Position numbers and translations under genes: made by a program. Below, one piece after another: positions 23,576 through 35,000 of a stretch of 64,000 nt of DNA. Position 1 is the stretch's first letter; every line of letters begins with the position of its first letter. Source of the stretch: Eucalyptus grandis (taxonomy: Eukaryota; Streptophyta; Magnoliopsida; Myrtales; Myrtaceae); the NCBI RefSeq assembly GCF_016545825.1, contig NC_052614.1:21842559-21906558 (forward strand), in the 5' to 3' direction. A model generated the notes under the pieces. The model was not told the origin of the DNA. It ran no database searches and saw only the letters and a list, made by a program, of their open reading frames with translations.

Positions 23576-23800
23576 TCTCCCACTTGCACATGGTGGGCCG
23601 AACGGAATTCTCTTTACCTCTCTTCAACATTCATACCGGCGAATAATCCGTGCGACCAGCATACTTTGAGAGCTCGTTGCCATACATCTGTTAGGAATAT
23701 ATAACAGCTCATAATGGGCATCACATCCTGAGTAGATTTAGTATGCAGTACCCTAGATCGATCGATTACATTTATATCTCTCTTGATCTCTTTTAAACAA

Positions 23801-23801
<1 letters not shown>

Positions 23802-23834
<33 letters not shown>
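23802..23834. repeat. (AT)n microsatellite
   Basis: A dinucleotide AT run of about 33 bp in the non-coding part between RNase H and the 3' LTR of the Copia element. Confidence 0.9.
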
Positions 23835-23837
<3 letters not shown>

Positions 23838-24677
23838 ATTCACAATTATGATTATCCCAAAGACAGTCATAATTGGTTAACCAGTGAATACAAAACAACA
23901 ATGTGATTCTCCAAATTCGATCTTCCTCTTTCCTTCAAACTCTCAATTTCAGTTCAGATTGATTTTCTAGAAATGTCCCATTAGATCGAATCAACTCATG
24001 ACCATTGGCAACATCCTAAGATAGCAAACACTAAATAGAAATCTTGAGAATAAGTAAGAGTCATGAGGGGACTAAAAAATTGAGGAACTCTTTTTCTCAA
24101 GAGTCTCATACGACATAAAAGTTGAGATCAAACTTTTGCCACTCTTATTGGTCGTCTCATGCATACGTAGTATGAAATACGTATTACGGTAATAACTCCT
24201 TTCCCATGGAGTGTATGTCTACACCTTCAATACCATACAGATGATAGTTCAGACATACCCAATGTCTAACTTGAGTTCACGTATCTACTCATTCACAAAA
24301 TTCATCAGAACTCACATCTGACATCATAGACAGATAAAGTAAAATATGTGGAGTATTTTACTTTCGAACATAGTAAGTATTATGTCCTCATCTTAACACT
24401 CAGTTAAGGTGACATACGTATTTTAAGCTTGAGCTCTCGATTATCACCTAGATAATAAGCTTAAAAATAGTCCCATCTCTATTTATCACACAGTAAATAG
24501 AGGCGATTACTCGTGTGAGTGGGCTAATCTTATAACTGTCCGACATACTTTCTCAACTTAAAATAATGCACTAAGCATTAAGATGCATACAGATCAAACA
24601 AAGATTCATGGGCATTAATGATGAAAAACACAAATTCATCAAATGTGAACACTTCAGGGAAATTACAATCCAGTACA

Positions 24678-25574
24678 TCAAACTCTACGCAATTTTAGAG
24701 ATTTCATATGGCCACAAAACACATCTCTAGGTATTGGCTTTGTCATAGGATCTGCTACCATTCTATGCGTAGATATGTACTGTAAGTTCGCATCATTTTT
24801 TGCAACCATATCTTTGACAAAATTATACTTGGTATCTATATGTTTGGTCTTGCCATGATATTTTAGATATTTGGTGTACGCTTTTGCTGCTTGGCTATCA
24901 CAGTTAACCAATAATGAATTTGTAGCACTTCTAATAACACCTAAATGATCCAATAATCTCTTAAGCTAAACATCTTCTTATATTGTTGCTAATAATGCCA
25001 CGAACTCAATTTCCATCGTGGACAAGGCTATACACTTTTGTTTCTTACTGCTCCAACATATGGTGCCATTATTCGGTAAGAAAACAAACCCAGAGGTAGA
25101 TTTTCTTTCATCTAAATCTCCTCTCCAATCAGCATCATAATAGCCTTAGAGTTGCAGATCCTTTCCATAATAACTCAGCGTATAATCAGCAGTCCCCTTT
25201 AGATACCTTATTATTCATTTAACGGCTTTCCAACGTGCTTGACCTGGATTGGATTGGTATCTGCTCACCATTCCAACTACAAAACATATGTCAAGTCTTG
25301 TACACATCATAGCGTACATCAAGCTCCCAACAGCAGTAGCATAAGGAACATGTTTCATTTGTTCCTTCTCTTGTGGAGTCCTTGGACATAGTCTATTGCT
25401 CAATCCTTCACCTTTTGCAATAGGAGTGTCTATAGGTTTACAATCCCATATCATTCATCTCAAAGTTGGAAGACAACCAACTTTTGACAGTATTGACAAG
25501 TTCCATATTGCTTCCGGCAATTAGTATATCATCAACATATAATGATATGATCACAAATTGATCCTTGAATCTTT

Positions 25575-25612
<38 letters not shown>

Positions 25613-27940
25613 ATCCTCATCTATCATTGTAAATTCATATGCCATTATGGCATTATAAAATTGTATATACCATTGTCTTGACGACTGCTTAAGGCCATAT
25701 ATCGACCTCAAAAGTCGACATACCTTTTCTTCTTGGCCTTTCACTATGAAACCAGCATGTTGTTCCATATATGTTCCTTCCTCTAATTCTCCATTGAGGA
25801 AAGCAGTCTTTACATCCATTTGATGTAACTCAAGATCCATACTAACCACTATTGCCAGAATTATGCGAATCGAGGTAAATCTCACTACAGGAGAAAATGT
25901 TTCTTCATAATCAATTCCTTCATGTTGATTATACACATTCGCCACAAGGCGAGCCTTATGCCTTTATATCGAGCCATCAGCTTTACGCTTTATTTTGAGA
26001 ACCCACTTATTCCCAATAGCTTTGCGTCCTATTGAAAGATCAACCAGTTCCAAACTTGGTTTGACTTCATTGACTCTATCTCCTCTTTCATTGCAAAAAT
26101 CCATTTTTCCTTACTAGGGCAATTCAGAGCCTCATTAATATTTCTTGGCTCATCCTCATCTTGCGAAGCAATCATAAAAGTTTCCCCTTCAATGTCAAAA
26201 CGTCGACGGGGAATACTTTGGCGACTTGTTCGCCGTATGTGAGATTGTACACTTTGCACATCATTTCCCATTATGCTCCCACTTGGATTAGATAATGATA
26301 ACGTTGTCTCATCATGTGGTTGCAATTGAGAATGAGTTAAATTCAATTCATCACTTCTCATATTACTCCCACTTGGACGAACTCCACTAATATCATTATC
26401 TTGATCCAAGGTTTCAAATAGGGATAATCTTCGCCTATTTCGCCCTTCTTAGGAAATTCATCCTCTAAGAATGTGACATCCCATGATTCAAATTCAGTTA
26501 TACTCCCACTTTCTTGCTCACCTATGAACACATACCCTTTCAAGTGTTCAGAGTATCTCATTAAAATACTCTTCTTTCATTTGGGACCCAATTTCCCAAA
26601 CTTGTGAGAGGACTCATGGGTATAGGCAGCACAGACCTATGGCTTAAGAAAACTTAAGTCTAGTTTTCTACCTGTCCATAACTCATATGGAGTGGAAGTA
26701 ACTGATTTGGAAGGCACCCAGTTAAGTATATAGGCAGCAGTTAACAACGCATCACTCCAAAAAGTAATAGGTAAGTTAGCATGTGCCATCATGGACCTAA
26801 CCATTTCCAGTAGGGTTCTGTTTATTCTCTCTGCAACACCATTTTGTTGAGGAGTATATGGAATAGACAACTGTCTTTCTATTCCTTTTTCATCACATAA
26901 TTTTCTGAACTCATCAGATAAATATTCTCGACCTTGATCGGATCTTAATATTTTTTATTTTCTTGTCTAATTGATTTTCTTCCAAGTTCATAAACCTTTT
27001 GAAACAACTTAATGCTTCGGATTTATGAGAAATCAAATAGACATATCCGAATCGAGTATAATCATCTATAAAAGTGATGAAATAAACAGCCCCATGCCTT
27101 CCTCTCACATTCATTGCACCACAGACGTCAGAATGGATTAAATGCAGAGGAAATTCGGCTCTTTTACCTTTTCAAATGGTTTCCTTGTCGTTTTCTCTAC
27201 TAGGCAATGCTCATATATGGGCAAATCGCCTTTTTCAATGTTGCCCAACAAGCCCTCTTTGGCCAGTCTATTCATACGTTGTTGGCCAATATGACCAACT
27301 CTAGCATGCCACACATTCACATCATTATCATATGAATTAGGAGATGTGAAAATGGAATAACAAACATTTGCATTAACATAGTCAATATCTAATACAATGA
27401 AACCATCCAGTAGTTTGTATTCAAATACAAATCTACACCTTTATTATAGAAGTTCATATTAAAATCAAGCTTAACCAACACCAAAACAGACACTAAATTT
27501 CGACGAATCTCCGGAGCATATAGAACATCATGTAGGAACAAGGTGCGTCCACCACGCAAGTTCAATTGGCAGGTGCCAATCCCTTTAACTTCATCTCTGG
27601 AGTTATATCCCACATAGATCCACTTAGTTCCAGTTGTTACTCGTCGGAATTCCACGAAGGATTCTCTATCCTTCGCTACATGGTCTGTCTCTCTTGAATC
27701 TACAGTCCACAAAGGATTGGATTCAGCCAATAATGTAGAACTTGACACATAAGCAAAGTTCTCAAATGTACAAGAGGTGTTTACCTTTTTCGGCTCACAA
27801 CAGTTGCGAGCATAGTGACCTTTCTTGTCACAATTGTAACACCTCACCCTTGACATTTTCTTCACTTGAGGACGTTTTCCTCTCTTGTGTTGGTTAACTC
27901 TTGATCTCTTGCAATAAGGACTTGATCCTTGCATTCCCAC
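24678..27940 (-). pseudogene. Copia pol of the full-length element, broken
   Basis: On the minus strand the start region carries a CCHC knuckle (CYNCDKKGHYARNC), then protease reading WTVDSRETDHVAKD, where the usual DSG active site is DSR. Integrase follows: the zinc region (27320-27138) has lost one Cys (IYEHCLVEK), and the core keeps its catalytic Asp residues (RSDQGREY near 26935) and Glu (NGVAERINRT near 26835), but a one-base shift lies just before the second Asp. RT spans about 26100-25215 with LHQMDVKTAFLNGELEEG and the YVDDILIAGS site. An (AT)n tract at 25577-25607 interrupts the frame between these. RNase H (about 25070-24678) keeps KQKCIALSTME and the HIDTKYNFV tail but contains stops. 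Confidence 0.9.
25577..25607. repeat. (AT)n microsatellite inside RT coding sequence
   Basis: An AT run of about 31 bp replaces the few codons that in the related element at 40243 read HCVYV between the palm segments. It encodes an artificial Tyr-Ile run and shifts the frame before the YVDD block. Confidence 0.95.
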
Positions 27941-29057
27941 ATATTGAACGAATCAATACGCTTGCGCTTAGAGCTCAAAGCCCTTTCTGAGCTAGAACCA
28001 GCATTGCAAATATCTATTTTCGGCTCACATGCCGTTAAACGGTCCTCTACCAGCTCAAGGTGGCGTACGGCATCCTCAAGATCTTCCATAACATGGTCAA
28101 GAGCTTCTAGTGCTTTTTGCTTTTCCAGCACATATTGAATCTTCATATTCAATATTTCACAATTGTTGCCGTTCATTTCAGCAATTACGTTCTTAGTTGT
28201 TGAAACCATCGATCTAAACACATCGAGACATATATGCATGAATAAATTAATGCCTATCATTTATGCATCCACTTTGCACAGACCCATCATATCAATGAAT
28301 AATTTCAAGTAAGGTTTCAGAATCAAAAGGTCACTACGTTTCCAATCATCCTCCAAAAATCCTACCTTAAAACTATTATTAATGTAATTGTCTTATGCAA
28401 AATAAATTCTATGAAGTTACAAAAACTTCTATGAACTACCCACAGCAGTCAACAATAGAATAATAATGCTTTCACATAATACAACAATCAATTACACTAA
28501 GTAATATATTCAAAGAAGAAATATCAACATAGAAAGAGATATTCACACTTAAAAAACATCTCAAACTAATCTAAGAAATAAATAGGGAATGTCTCTTCTA
28601 ATCTATCAGTCAAAATATCTAAGAAATTTGTAGGCACATTTGCCAACCATGAAAAAACTTTTGGAGAGCTCTCATGTCGCCTCCAAACCGCATTCACTCT
28701 GCGCCATGTGACGCTCAATCTAAGGATTGAATTTTTGGTTAACTCAACCCTATAGTACTCTCTAACAAAAGCTACCATTAGCCTCCTATAACCCGGGACC
28801 ACGTTGACCTCCCATAGCCGATCTAATACTGCTTGCCATTCAGGTGGAAGAGTGTTCATCAAAGCCGGCACCTTCTCAAAATCCGGCATAAGATAACCAT
28901 TCCAGATGATTTCCTGTATCATCTGATTAACCCTGACCACGTGTGATACTAAATCACCGTCATGCCACCGATAATCAGCTAACTCTGTCATCAGCCTTTT
29001 AAGTCTTGCTTTTCCTTCGTCCGTTCTCGGGATTGCAGGTATCCGTGCATAACGCAT
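27862..29057 (-). pseudogene. Copia gag of the full-length element, broken
   Basis: The minus-strand ATG at 29057-29055 opens a segment to 28566 (starting MRYARIPAIPRT) with the helical, Trp-containing character of plant Copia gag (UBN2-like): LMPDFEKVPALMNTLPPEWQ. After a frame break a second segment (28260-27862) is rich in Leu/Glu and probably forms a coiled coil (LEALDHVMEDLEDAVRHLEL). It ends in a basic KRKRID patch and leads into the zinc-knuckle region counted with pol. The region between 28565 and 28261 is not open in either frame, so the protein is interrupted. The start could be earlier, since the 5' leader is unusual. Confidence 0.65.
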
Positions 29058-29224
29058 CACAGTTCCTGCAACAAATGCAGAACTAAATATGGATCACTTA
29101 TAATCCACAATAAACAAAATGAAAAATACATAATTTTTCATGATTCATGCAACAAATGCAGAATAAAAAATGGATTACCTCTAACCCACACAGACATAAT
29201 TGAAAAAGAAACAAATTCATTTTT

Positions 29225-29720
29225 TTTTTCAGGTCAACGGTCGTCGGTCAACTGGTCAACGGGTCAACACAGGTCAACGGTCAACGGTCGCCAGTCGTCG
29301 GGCTTGCCGGTCGGACCGGGTCGGACGAACCGACTGGCACGTGCCGCGCGCGTGCGCGAGCTAACGTCACGCAGATGTCAGCCAGCACGTGCGTGGCACG
29401 TGCCAGGCTTCCGCACATGTCGGGTCGGGTCGGGTCGCCAATTGGGTCGCCGGCCGGCAAACGGTCGTCGGCGATGACGTCATCCCGGCGGTTACCGTGA
29501 CATCACGGTGACGTCAGCACGTGTCGGTTCGCCGACCGGCGCGTGCCGGTTCGCCGGTCGTTAGCGCGCACGTGCCGGTTCGCCGACCGGCGCGTGTGGC
29601 GCACACGCTGGCCGAGCCAGCGCTTTGGGCGCGTTGCGCCCACGCGGCGGCCCGGCGCGCGGTTGGCGCGTCCGACGTCACCCAGCGGCGCACGGCATAT
29701 CGACGGACTCGTCTCGACGA
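29225..29720 (-). promoter_or_regulatory. GC-rich leader of the Copia element with clustered ACGT-core motifs
   Basis: Between gag and the primer site the base composition jumps from A/T-rich to strongly GC-rich for about 500 bp. It holds five CACGTG palindromes (29338, 29386, 29397, 29518, 29569) and two TGACGTCA palindromes (29475, 29509). It also has repeated GGTCAACGG phrases at 29231-29290 and two direct copies of GGTTCGCCGACCGGCGCGTG about 51 bp apart. CACGTG and TGACGTCA are binding sites of plant bZIP/bHLH factors; regulation here is inferred. ORFs across it are by-products of GC richness. Confidence 0.55.
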
Positions 29721-29887
29721 GCTCTTTCACCCTATGCCTTCAGAAATTGATTTCGACTTATGGAAACTCGAAAAAATGGATGAACATTGCTCGGGTGTTG
29801 GGATTTCTCGCCCCGATCCGTGTCGGCCGAATATTTTCGCGAAAAATCAATCATAAAACATCAAAGGGGTCGGGAAAACATGAACTA

Positions 29888-29901
29888 GGGCTCTGATACC
29901 A
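29888..29901 (-). promoter_or_regulatory. Primer-binding site (initiator tRNA-Met)
   Basis: TGGTATCAGAGCCC on the minus strand, one base inside the 5' LTR, is an exact match to the usual Copia tRNA-Met primer site. Confidence 0.95.
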
Positions 29902-29902
29902 A

Positions 29903-30347
29903 TGTTTGGATTAACTGATTCCCCAAAAATCGGATTTGACACTAAATCGAACCCCTAAAACGAATGCGGAAGAAAAGCCCGGGAAAATCACGTATCACCG
30001 ATTGTAAAGCACACCACGGATTCGAGTGTACCTTGTTAGCCACAGATTAAACACCAACGCTGATAAGAGGAAGAGAAATCCGATCCCGTTCGATCCGATG
30101 ACGTCAATTGGCCTTGAAGGGAAGATGGCGTCGCCTTTAGCGTTCGATTTCTTTTTGGAGGGAGAGAGGGAGAGTAACGTACGTCAAAAAATGCCAAAGG
30201 GTGTCTACGTCTCTCTCTTTCATCCCTTATATACGTTCTCTCCAAAATAGAAACTTACCCCTTCATCCATGGGCCCTAATCCTGCGGGCTGGGCTTTTTG
30301 GCCCAACATGGGCGGACGGGCCTTAAGCCCATCACATAAAACCATCA
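29903..30347 (-). repeat. 5' LTR of the full-length Copia element
   Basis: 445 bp, same termini as the 3' LTR, with the minus-strand TATATAAGG box near 30227-30235. It is followed by the GATAC target duplication. Confidence 0.95.
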
Positions 30348-30352
30348 GATAC

Positions 30353-30960
30353 TATCCTAATTAATTAGGTGCTATATATGGAGTAGAGTGGTCGTACATA
30401 TATCACCGTCGAGCTTCGTTCATATAAGAATATTGTTCTTGTCCATCACTTCCAAATTCGATGTCCGCCTTTGGAAAGGGATATTTCAGTGTTGTGGTCA
30501 AATGCTATCTTGGATTATTCTTTGGCATATCGTAGACTAAGCCCACCATATCGAGTCGGCTAAAAGCAGGTCGTTCACATCGAGCATAGGCGATTGATGA
30601 GATCTTGATGTTCTAGCGATACCGCCCAAAGGAGCCTAATTTAATCCTTGGTTCTCTGAACTACCATTTCAAGAATGGTAGTTTGGAAATTCTGTGAGTG
30701 CATGTCATCGTCGATCGGGAAGACCTTTCATCCACTTGACCATTTTCCTTAGAATTTTCCATTTTGATTGCTGACAGAAACAACAACAATTTCGGGAGAA
30801 AAATTTGTGACAGCAACTGTTGTGTTCTTTTCCTTTTTTTGGGTCCTCTGGAGAATTTAATATGCAAATTTCAATAAACTAGTTCTAATTTGGAAAATTC
30901 ATCTCCTTTCTCCTCCTTTGCTTCATCCTAAATTTTCAGTTTATATTTTGGAGATGTCTT
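30353..30960. other. No feature seen
   Basis: A/T-rich DNA between the Copia element and the Tourist-like MITE. Short ORFs have no recognisable homology. Confidence 0.4.
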
Positions 30961-30963
30961 TAA

Positions 30964-31217
30964 GGCTGCGCATGATAAAATTTCTGTATCTTGATTTCTC
31001 TATTTCTCTGTTCCTTGAAATAGGTTTGGAACAGAAATCCGTTTGGTAACGCAATTTGATTTCTCTATTTCTGAAACAGATTTCTATTCCAGAAATAGAT
31101 TTGAAGAATAAATCAGAAGCTAAAATTTTTAGCTTCTTAGTTTCTGAAATAGAAATTGAGAAATCAATTTCTGGCCATAAATCAATTTCTATTCTAGAAA
31201 TTTTGTCATGCGCACCC
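30964..31217. mobile_element. Tourist-like MITE (PIF/Harbinger), TAA target duplication
   Basis: This 254-bp element starts GGCTGCGCATGATAAAATT and ends in the complement of GGGTGCGCATGACAAAATT. It is flanked by TAA at 30961-30963 and 31218-31220. Much of the interior is an inverted arrangement of TTTCTATTTCTG phrases. The 3-bp TAA/TTA duplication and the GGG/GGC-type ends are diagnostic of PIF/Harbinger MITEs. It has no coding sequence. Confidence 0.9.
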
Positions 31218-31220
31218 TAA

Positions 31221-31669
31221 ACGTCCCCATAATTTGTTTATTTCTCAATTATGTTTGTTCTATTCTTTATGCTTTGTCCTATATATGTATTATCTCCAAT
31301 AAAATTAACAGCTCGGTTTACAATGCTAGAGTCAGAAATTGGAAATGGGCAATCCCTTCATTCGAGTTTTGTAAATGGGGCAATCCCTTTATTCGAGTTT
31401 TGTGGACCAAAATTTATTGTTCACATGCTTTGCTCTGGAATAATTACGTTAGCCTAAACTTATTGTATTGAAACCAATTAAATTTTAAACCTGTTAATTG
31501 AATCAATGCAATCTTAAATATTTGAGAGAGAATGCAATCAACTCCTCGTGGCCAAGTCTTACATAATATCTTTGACGTGGCAATCCAGTCATTGCCGGTC
31601 ATTTTACTGTTGGAAGAAAGTCGATGGAAGAAACGACTAACCTCTTTGATGCGCAATGAACAATTTACC
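31221..31669. other. No feature seen
   Basis: No supported gene. An imperfect direct repeat (GGGCAATCCCTTCATTCGAG and GGGCAATCCCTTTATTCGAG, about 31 bp apart near 31347-31400) is the only structure noted. Confidence 0.4.
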
Positions 31670-31898
31670 CCAGAACGAATGTTGAATTACAGATGAACAA
31701 TGAACAATATGACTTCACGATGGTTTGAATGCAATCACAAGGAAAACATCTAATTTCCACAGCGTTATGCTGATTGTCTTCATAAAGGAGTGATGGAATT
31801 TTTATTTTTATTTTCCTTTTGATGGAAATAGAGGAAGAAGAGAGAACATTTTCTTTCAAAATGTTTTTCTACAAACCAACCCGGTGGTTATCTTTTGA

Positions 31899-31932
<34 letters not shown>

Positions 31933-32034
31933 CTCTCTCATACCATTTCAAAAGGTGTCTCTTCACCATAACATATCAAGACGAAACAGTCTGTCTTAAT
32001 TGCACCCCATCATGGATGTACTAATAAAGTACAT
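31670..32034 (-). repeat. Probable 3' LTR of the second Copia element
   Basis: 365 bp, TGTTGAATTAC...AAAGTACA on the plus strand, directly followed by TCTCTCCCACTC (a polypurine tract on the minus strand). It contains an (AT)n tract at 31902-31930. There is no partner LTR to confirm the ends. Confidence 0.5.
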
Positions 32035-35000
32035 CTCTCCCACTCAAATATGATGGGCTCGATAGTGCTCTATCAAGAATATAAGGCATTCAACATTCAT
32101 CAACTTTAGAAACAATTCATACTGGCAAGAAAGCCATGAGACCGATGAATATACCTGCACTTGGGAGCTCAAATTATACACCTATTAGGGATGATATAAT
32201 GGCTACAACACTAAAAATAAATAAACAATTGATGTCTCACAATACCTAGACATATTTTGCTACATTAATCCAAGCATACATATCCCTTAAAGGCTATACT
32301 TGACTATTCTCATAACACTATGTATTTACAATTTAGCCAAAACCACATAAGACGATTTAATTGGTTGACCAGTAAATATATGTGATAGATGTAAAACAAT
32401 AATAGTCTTCTTTCACACTCATATCTTTCTCCATTTTTGAACAACTGCTTTCCTAGACATGTCTCATAAAGCCATATTTATTCAAGACCGCCGGTAACAT
32501 GCAAAAGTAGCAACATTGATTTTTCACTTCAAGAACATTGTCAGAAGTAACATAGGGCACGCAATGAGATAAATTATAAATTATCTCAAGGGCTCACATG
32601 AGTAAATATGGATAATTTCACTCACATTCCCTTGTCGGTCATACAATGCACATCTAGTTGAATTTCATGCTATAGCACGTAACTATATTGATCTTAGCCT
32701 AAACATAGTTACGTGCTTCTCACGTACTCAAGTTTAGCTCAATTGCTATATTGGTTTGCTTTCTACAACGCCCAATTAAGTACTTGCATTCGGCATCTTT
32801 TAGGCATACATGATTGTGGAAATATCATGTTCAATCTTATCATATACAAATCACAGACCTAATCCTGATTCCAATCAATGCGACATATTATTTTATATAC
32901 TAAATTTGTTTTTTTAGCAATTATTTGTACATAACATCTCATCTCAATGTGCTAACTATAACACTTGAGGTGATTGTTTATGTGAGTAAGCCAATCATTA
33001 CTTGCTGACATACTTTTCAATAATATATGTGTGTTGGTGCTGGTCTCATAATGGATTTGTACTTATTGATAAAAAGCATCAAGTCACTAAAACAAACAAG
33101 TACAATACATATGTTCACATATATCTAAACCAATGATCTTCTACAATATCACATATCACATTCTATGTAACCCTTGAGACATCCTGTGGGTAAAGAATAC
33201 GTCCCTAGGAACAGCCTTAGTAAATGGATCAGTAACCATTATATTAGTTGAAATGTATTGAAGGATCAATTCTTTTTGCGCTATTATGTCTCTGATGAAG
33301 TTGTTCTTTATGTCAATGTGCTTCATCCTTCCATGATATTTGAGATCTTTCATATAGGCAATGGCTGTTTGACTATCATAATAAATTATCATTGGTCTTG
33401 GAATCTTGGTGACGATGGCTAATTTTTTCAAGCAACGTTTTAGCCATACTACTTCTTGCACTACAACAGAGCATAAAATAAATTCTGCTTCCATCGTAGA
33501 TAAGGCCATGCATGTCTATTTCTTGCTATTCCAAAAGATTGTACCTTCATTGAGCAAGAACGCATATCCAAAAGTCAATTTATGCTCATCTGATCTCCTC
33601 CCCAATCAGCATTTGATTAGCCTAATAGGCGTAAATTATTCCCTTGGTAACAAAGTTAATATTCCCTTGCTTTTTAGTGTGTTTCACCATTGATATCGGC
33701 TTACTAACCCCACGGCATAACATATGTTGGGTCGAGTATACATTATAGCACATATCAAGCTTTCGACTGCACTAACGTAAGGAACAATTTCCATTTCTTT
33801 ATTTTTTTTTCTGGAGTCTTAGGACACATCTTAGTATTTAGGTCTTCACCTTACATGACATGGGTATCAATATGATTACAATACTATATATGGAAATGCT
33901 CAAGAATTTTCATTATATATAACTTTTTTGATAAAGTAATGAGTTTTCTTAATTGATCTCTTTCAATCTAAACTCTTAATAAATAAGCAGCTTCTCCTAT
34001 GTCATTTATTTCAAAATTGGAGGACAACCATTCTTCTATGGTGATAACCAAAACTGTGACATCTTGAAATTTCAGCCTTTGAATTTTGCTTAAGCTTGTG
34101 CTTGTTGATGGAAGAGAAATCGGGATAGGTGGATCACTCGATGGACTTTCCGTGTGGGCTAGGCGTGTGATGGCCTAGTGGGCCTATTTTTTTGGGTTGA
34201 GTTCGAGCTAGAGAGAGAACGGTGGACCATGAGTAAGGCCCATGGGCTGGATGTGTGCGGAAGGGCCGGTTAAGGAGGATAAATGCCAAGAATCTTTTTT
34301 TGGCCATTGTTCGTCTTGCGCAAATTTGAGTGATTTCAAATTTTCAATGGTGTTTTCTTGTGACTTAATTTGTGACATTGTGATGCATGTGAAATTAATT
34401 TTGGACGTAAGGTCCTTAGGTATTAGAAAGTGCGACTTGAAGGTGCATGTGCCATCCTACTAATCCTTGGTTACATTTATAATGGAGGATCTTGGAATAA
34501 AGTTGTTTAGATTTGTACCTAGTATTAGAGGTGGCCGAAATCTTTGGATTAGGAAGAGGATTAGCTTTATTTCATTTAGACTAAACTTTGTTAGGGCAGA
34601 TAAGTCAAGGGAAAAGGACAAAACCAAGGATCTTCTGCATTTGGCTTTAGCTTCCCCATGCAAATTTCAACTCTACCCTCTTCCCCCCTAGCCAAAAACC
34701 CCAACCCCTAAGCCTCATGATGGCCTTAAAAACTTCACCAGCCAATCTCCTCCTATACATGGCTATAGCAAGGGAAATTTCCCAAGAAAGCAATCATTTT
34801 CCCCCAACTTCTGCTTCTATTTCTCCTTTCCCATTTGTTCTTCTCCTACTTTCTTCCCCTCACGCACCAGACACTTCCCTCTCTCATTTCCATCTTGTTT
34901 TCTTGCTGTTCTTCGAAGGACCAGCGACCAAAGAAGCAACTAGCCTTCAAGAGAGCCCAAGAAAGGAGATTTTGAGTCCTAAACTAGGTAAGGGAATAAG

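Larger units (their letters stand above)
23131..30347 (-). mobile_element. Full-length Ty1/Copia retrotransposon with both LTRs
   Basis: The 7,217-bp element is bounded by two 445-bp LTRs (23131-23575 and 29903-30347) and by a perfect 5-bp duplication GATAC (23126-23130 and 30348-30352). On the minus strand a primer site lies at 29901-29888 and a polypurine tract (GTGCAAGTGGGAGA) directly before the 3' LTR. Gag, protease, integrase, RT and RNase H follow in Copia order. I count about 22 substitutions between the LTRs (about 95% identity), mostly transitions. The ORFs are broken, so the copy is structurally complete but not autonomous. I do not assign a lineage within Copia. Confidence 0.95.

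Noticed and set aside
29503..29896. Arg/Ala-rich ORFs on both strands in the GC-rich Copia leader
   Set aside because: Open in several frames at once because the segment is GC-rich and stop-poor. No homology, and not conserved in position with any gene.
23131..30347. Calling the Copia element intact and active
   Set aside because: Protease DSG is changed to DSR, a frameshift precedes the second integrase Asp, RT holds a microsatellite, and RNase H has stops.
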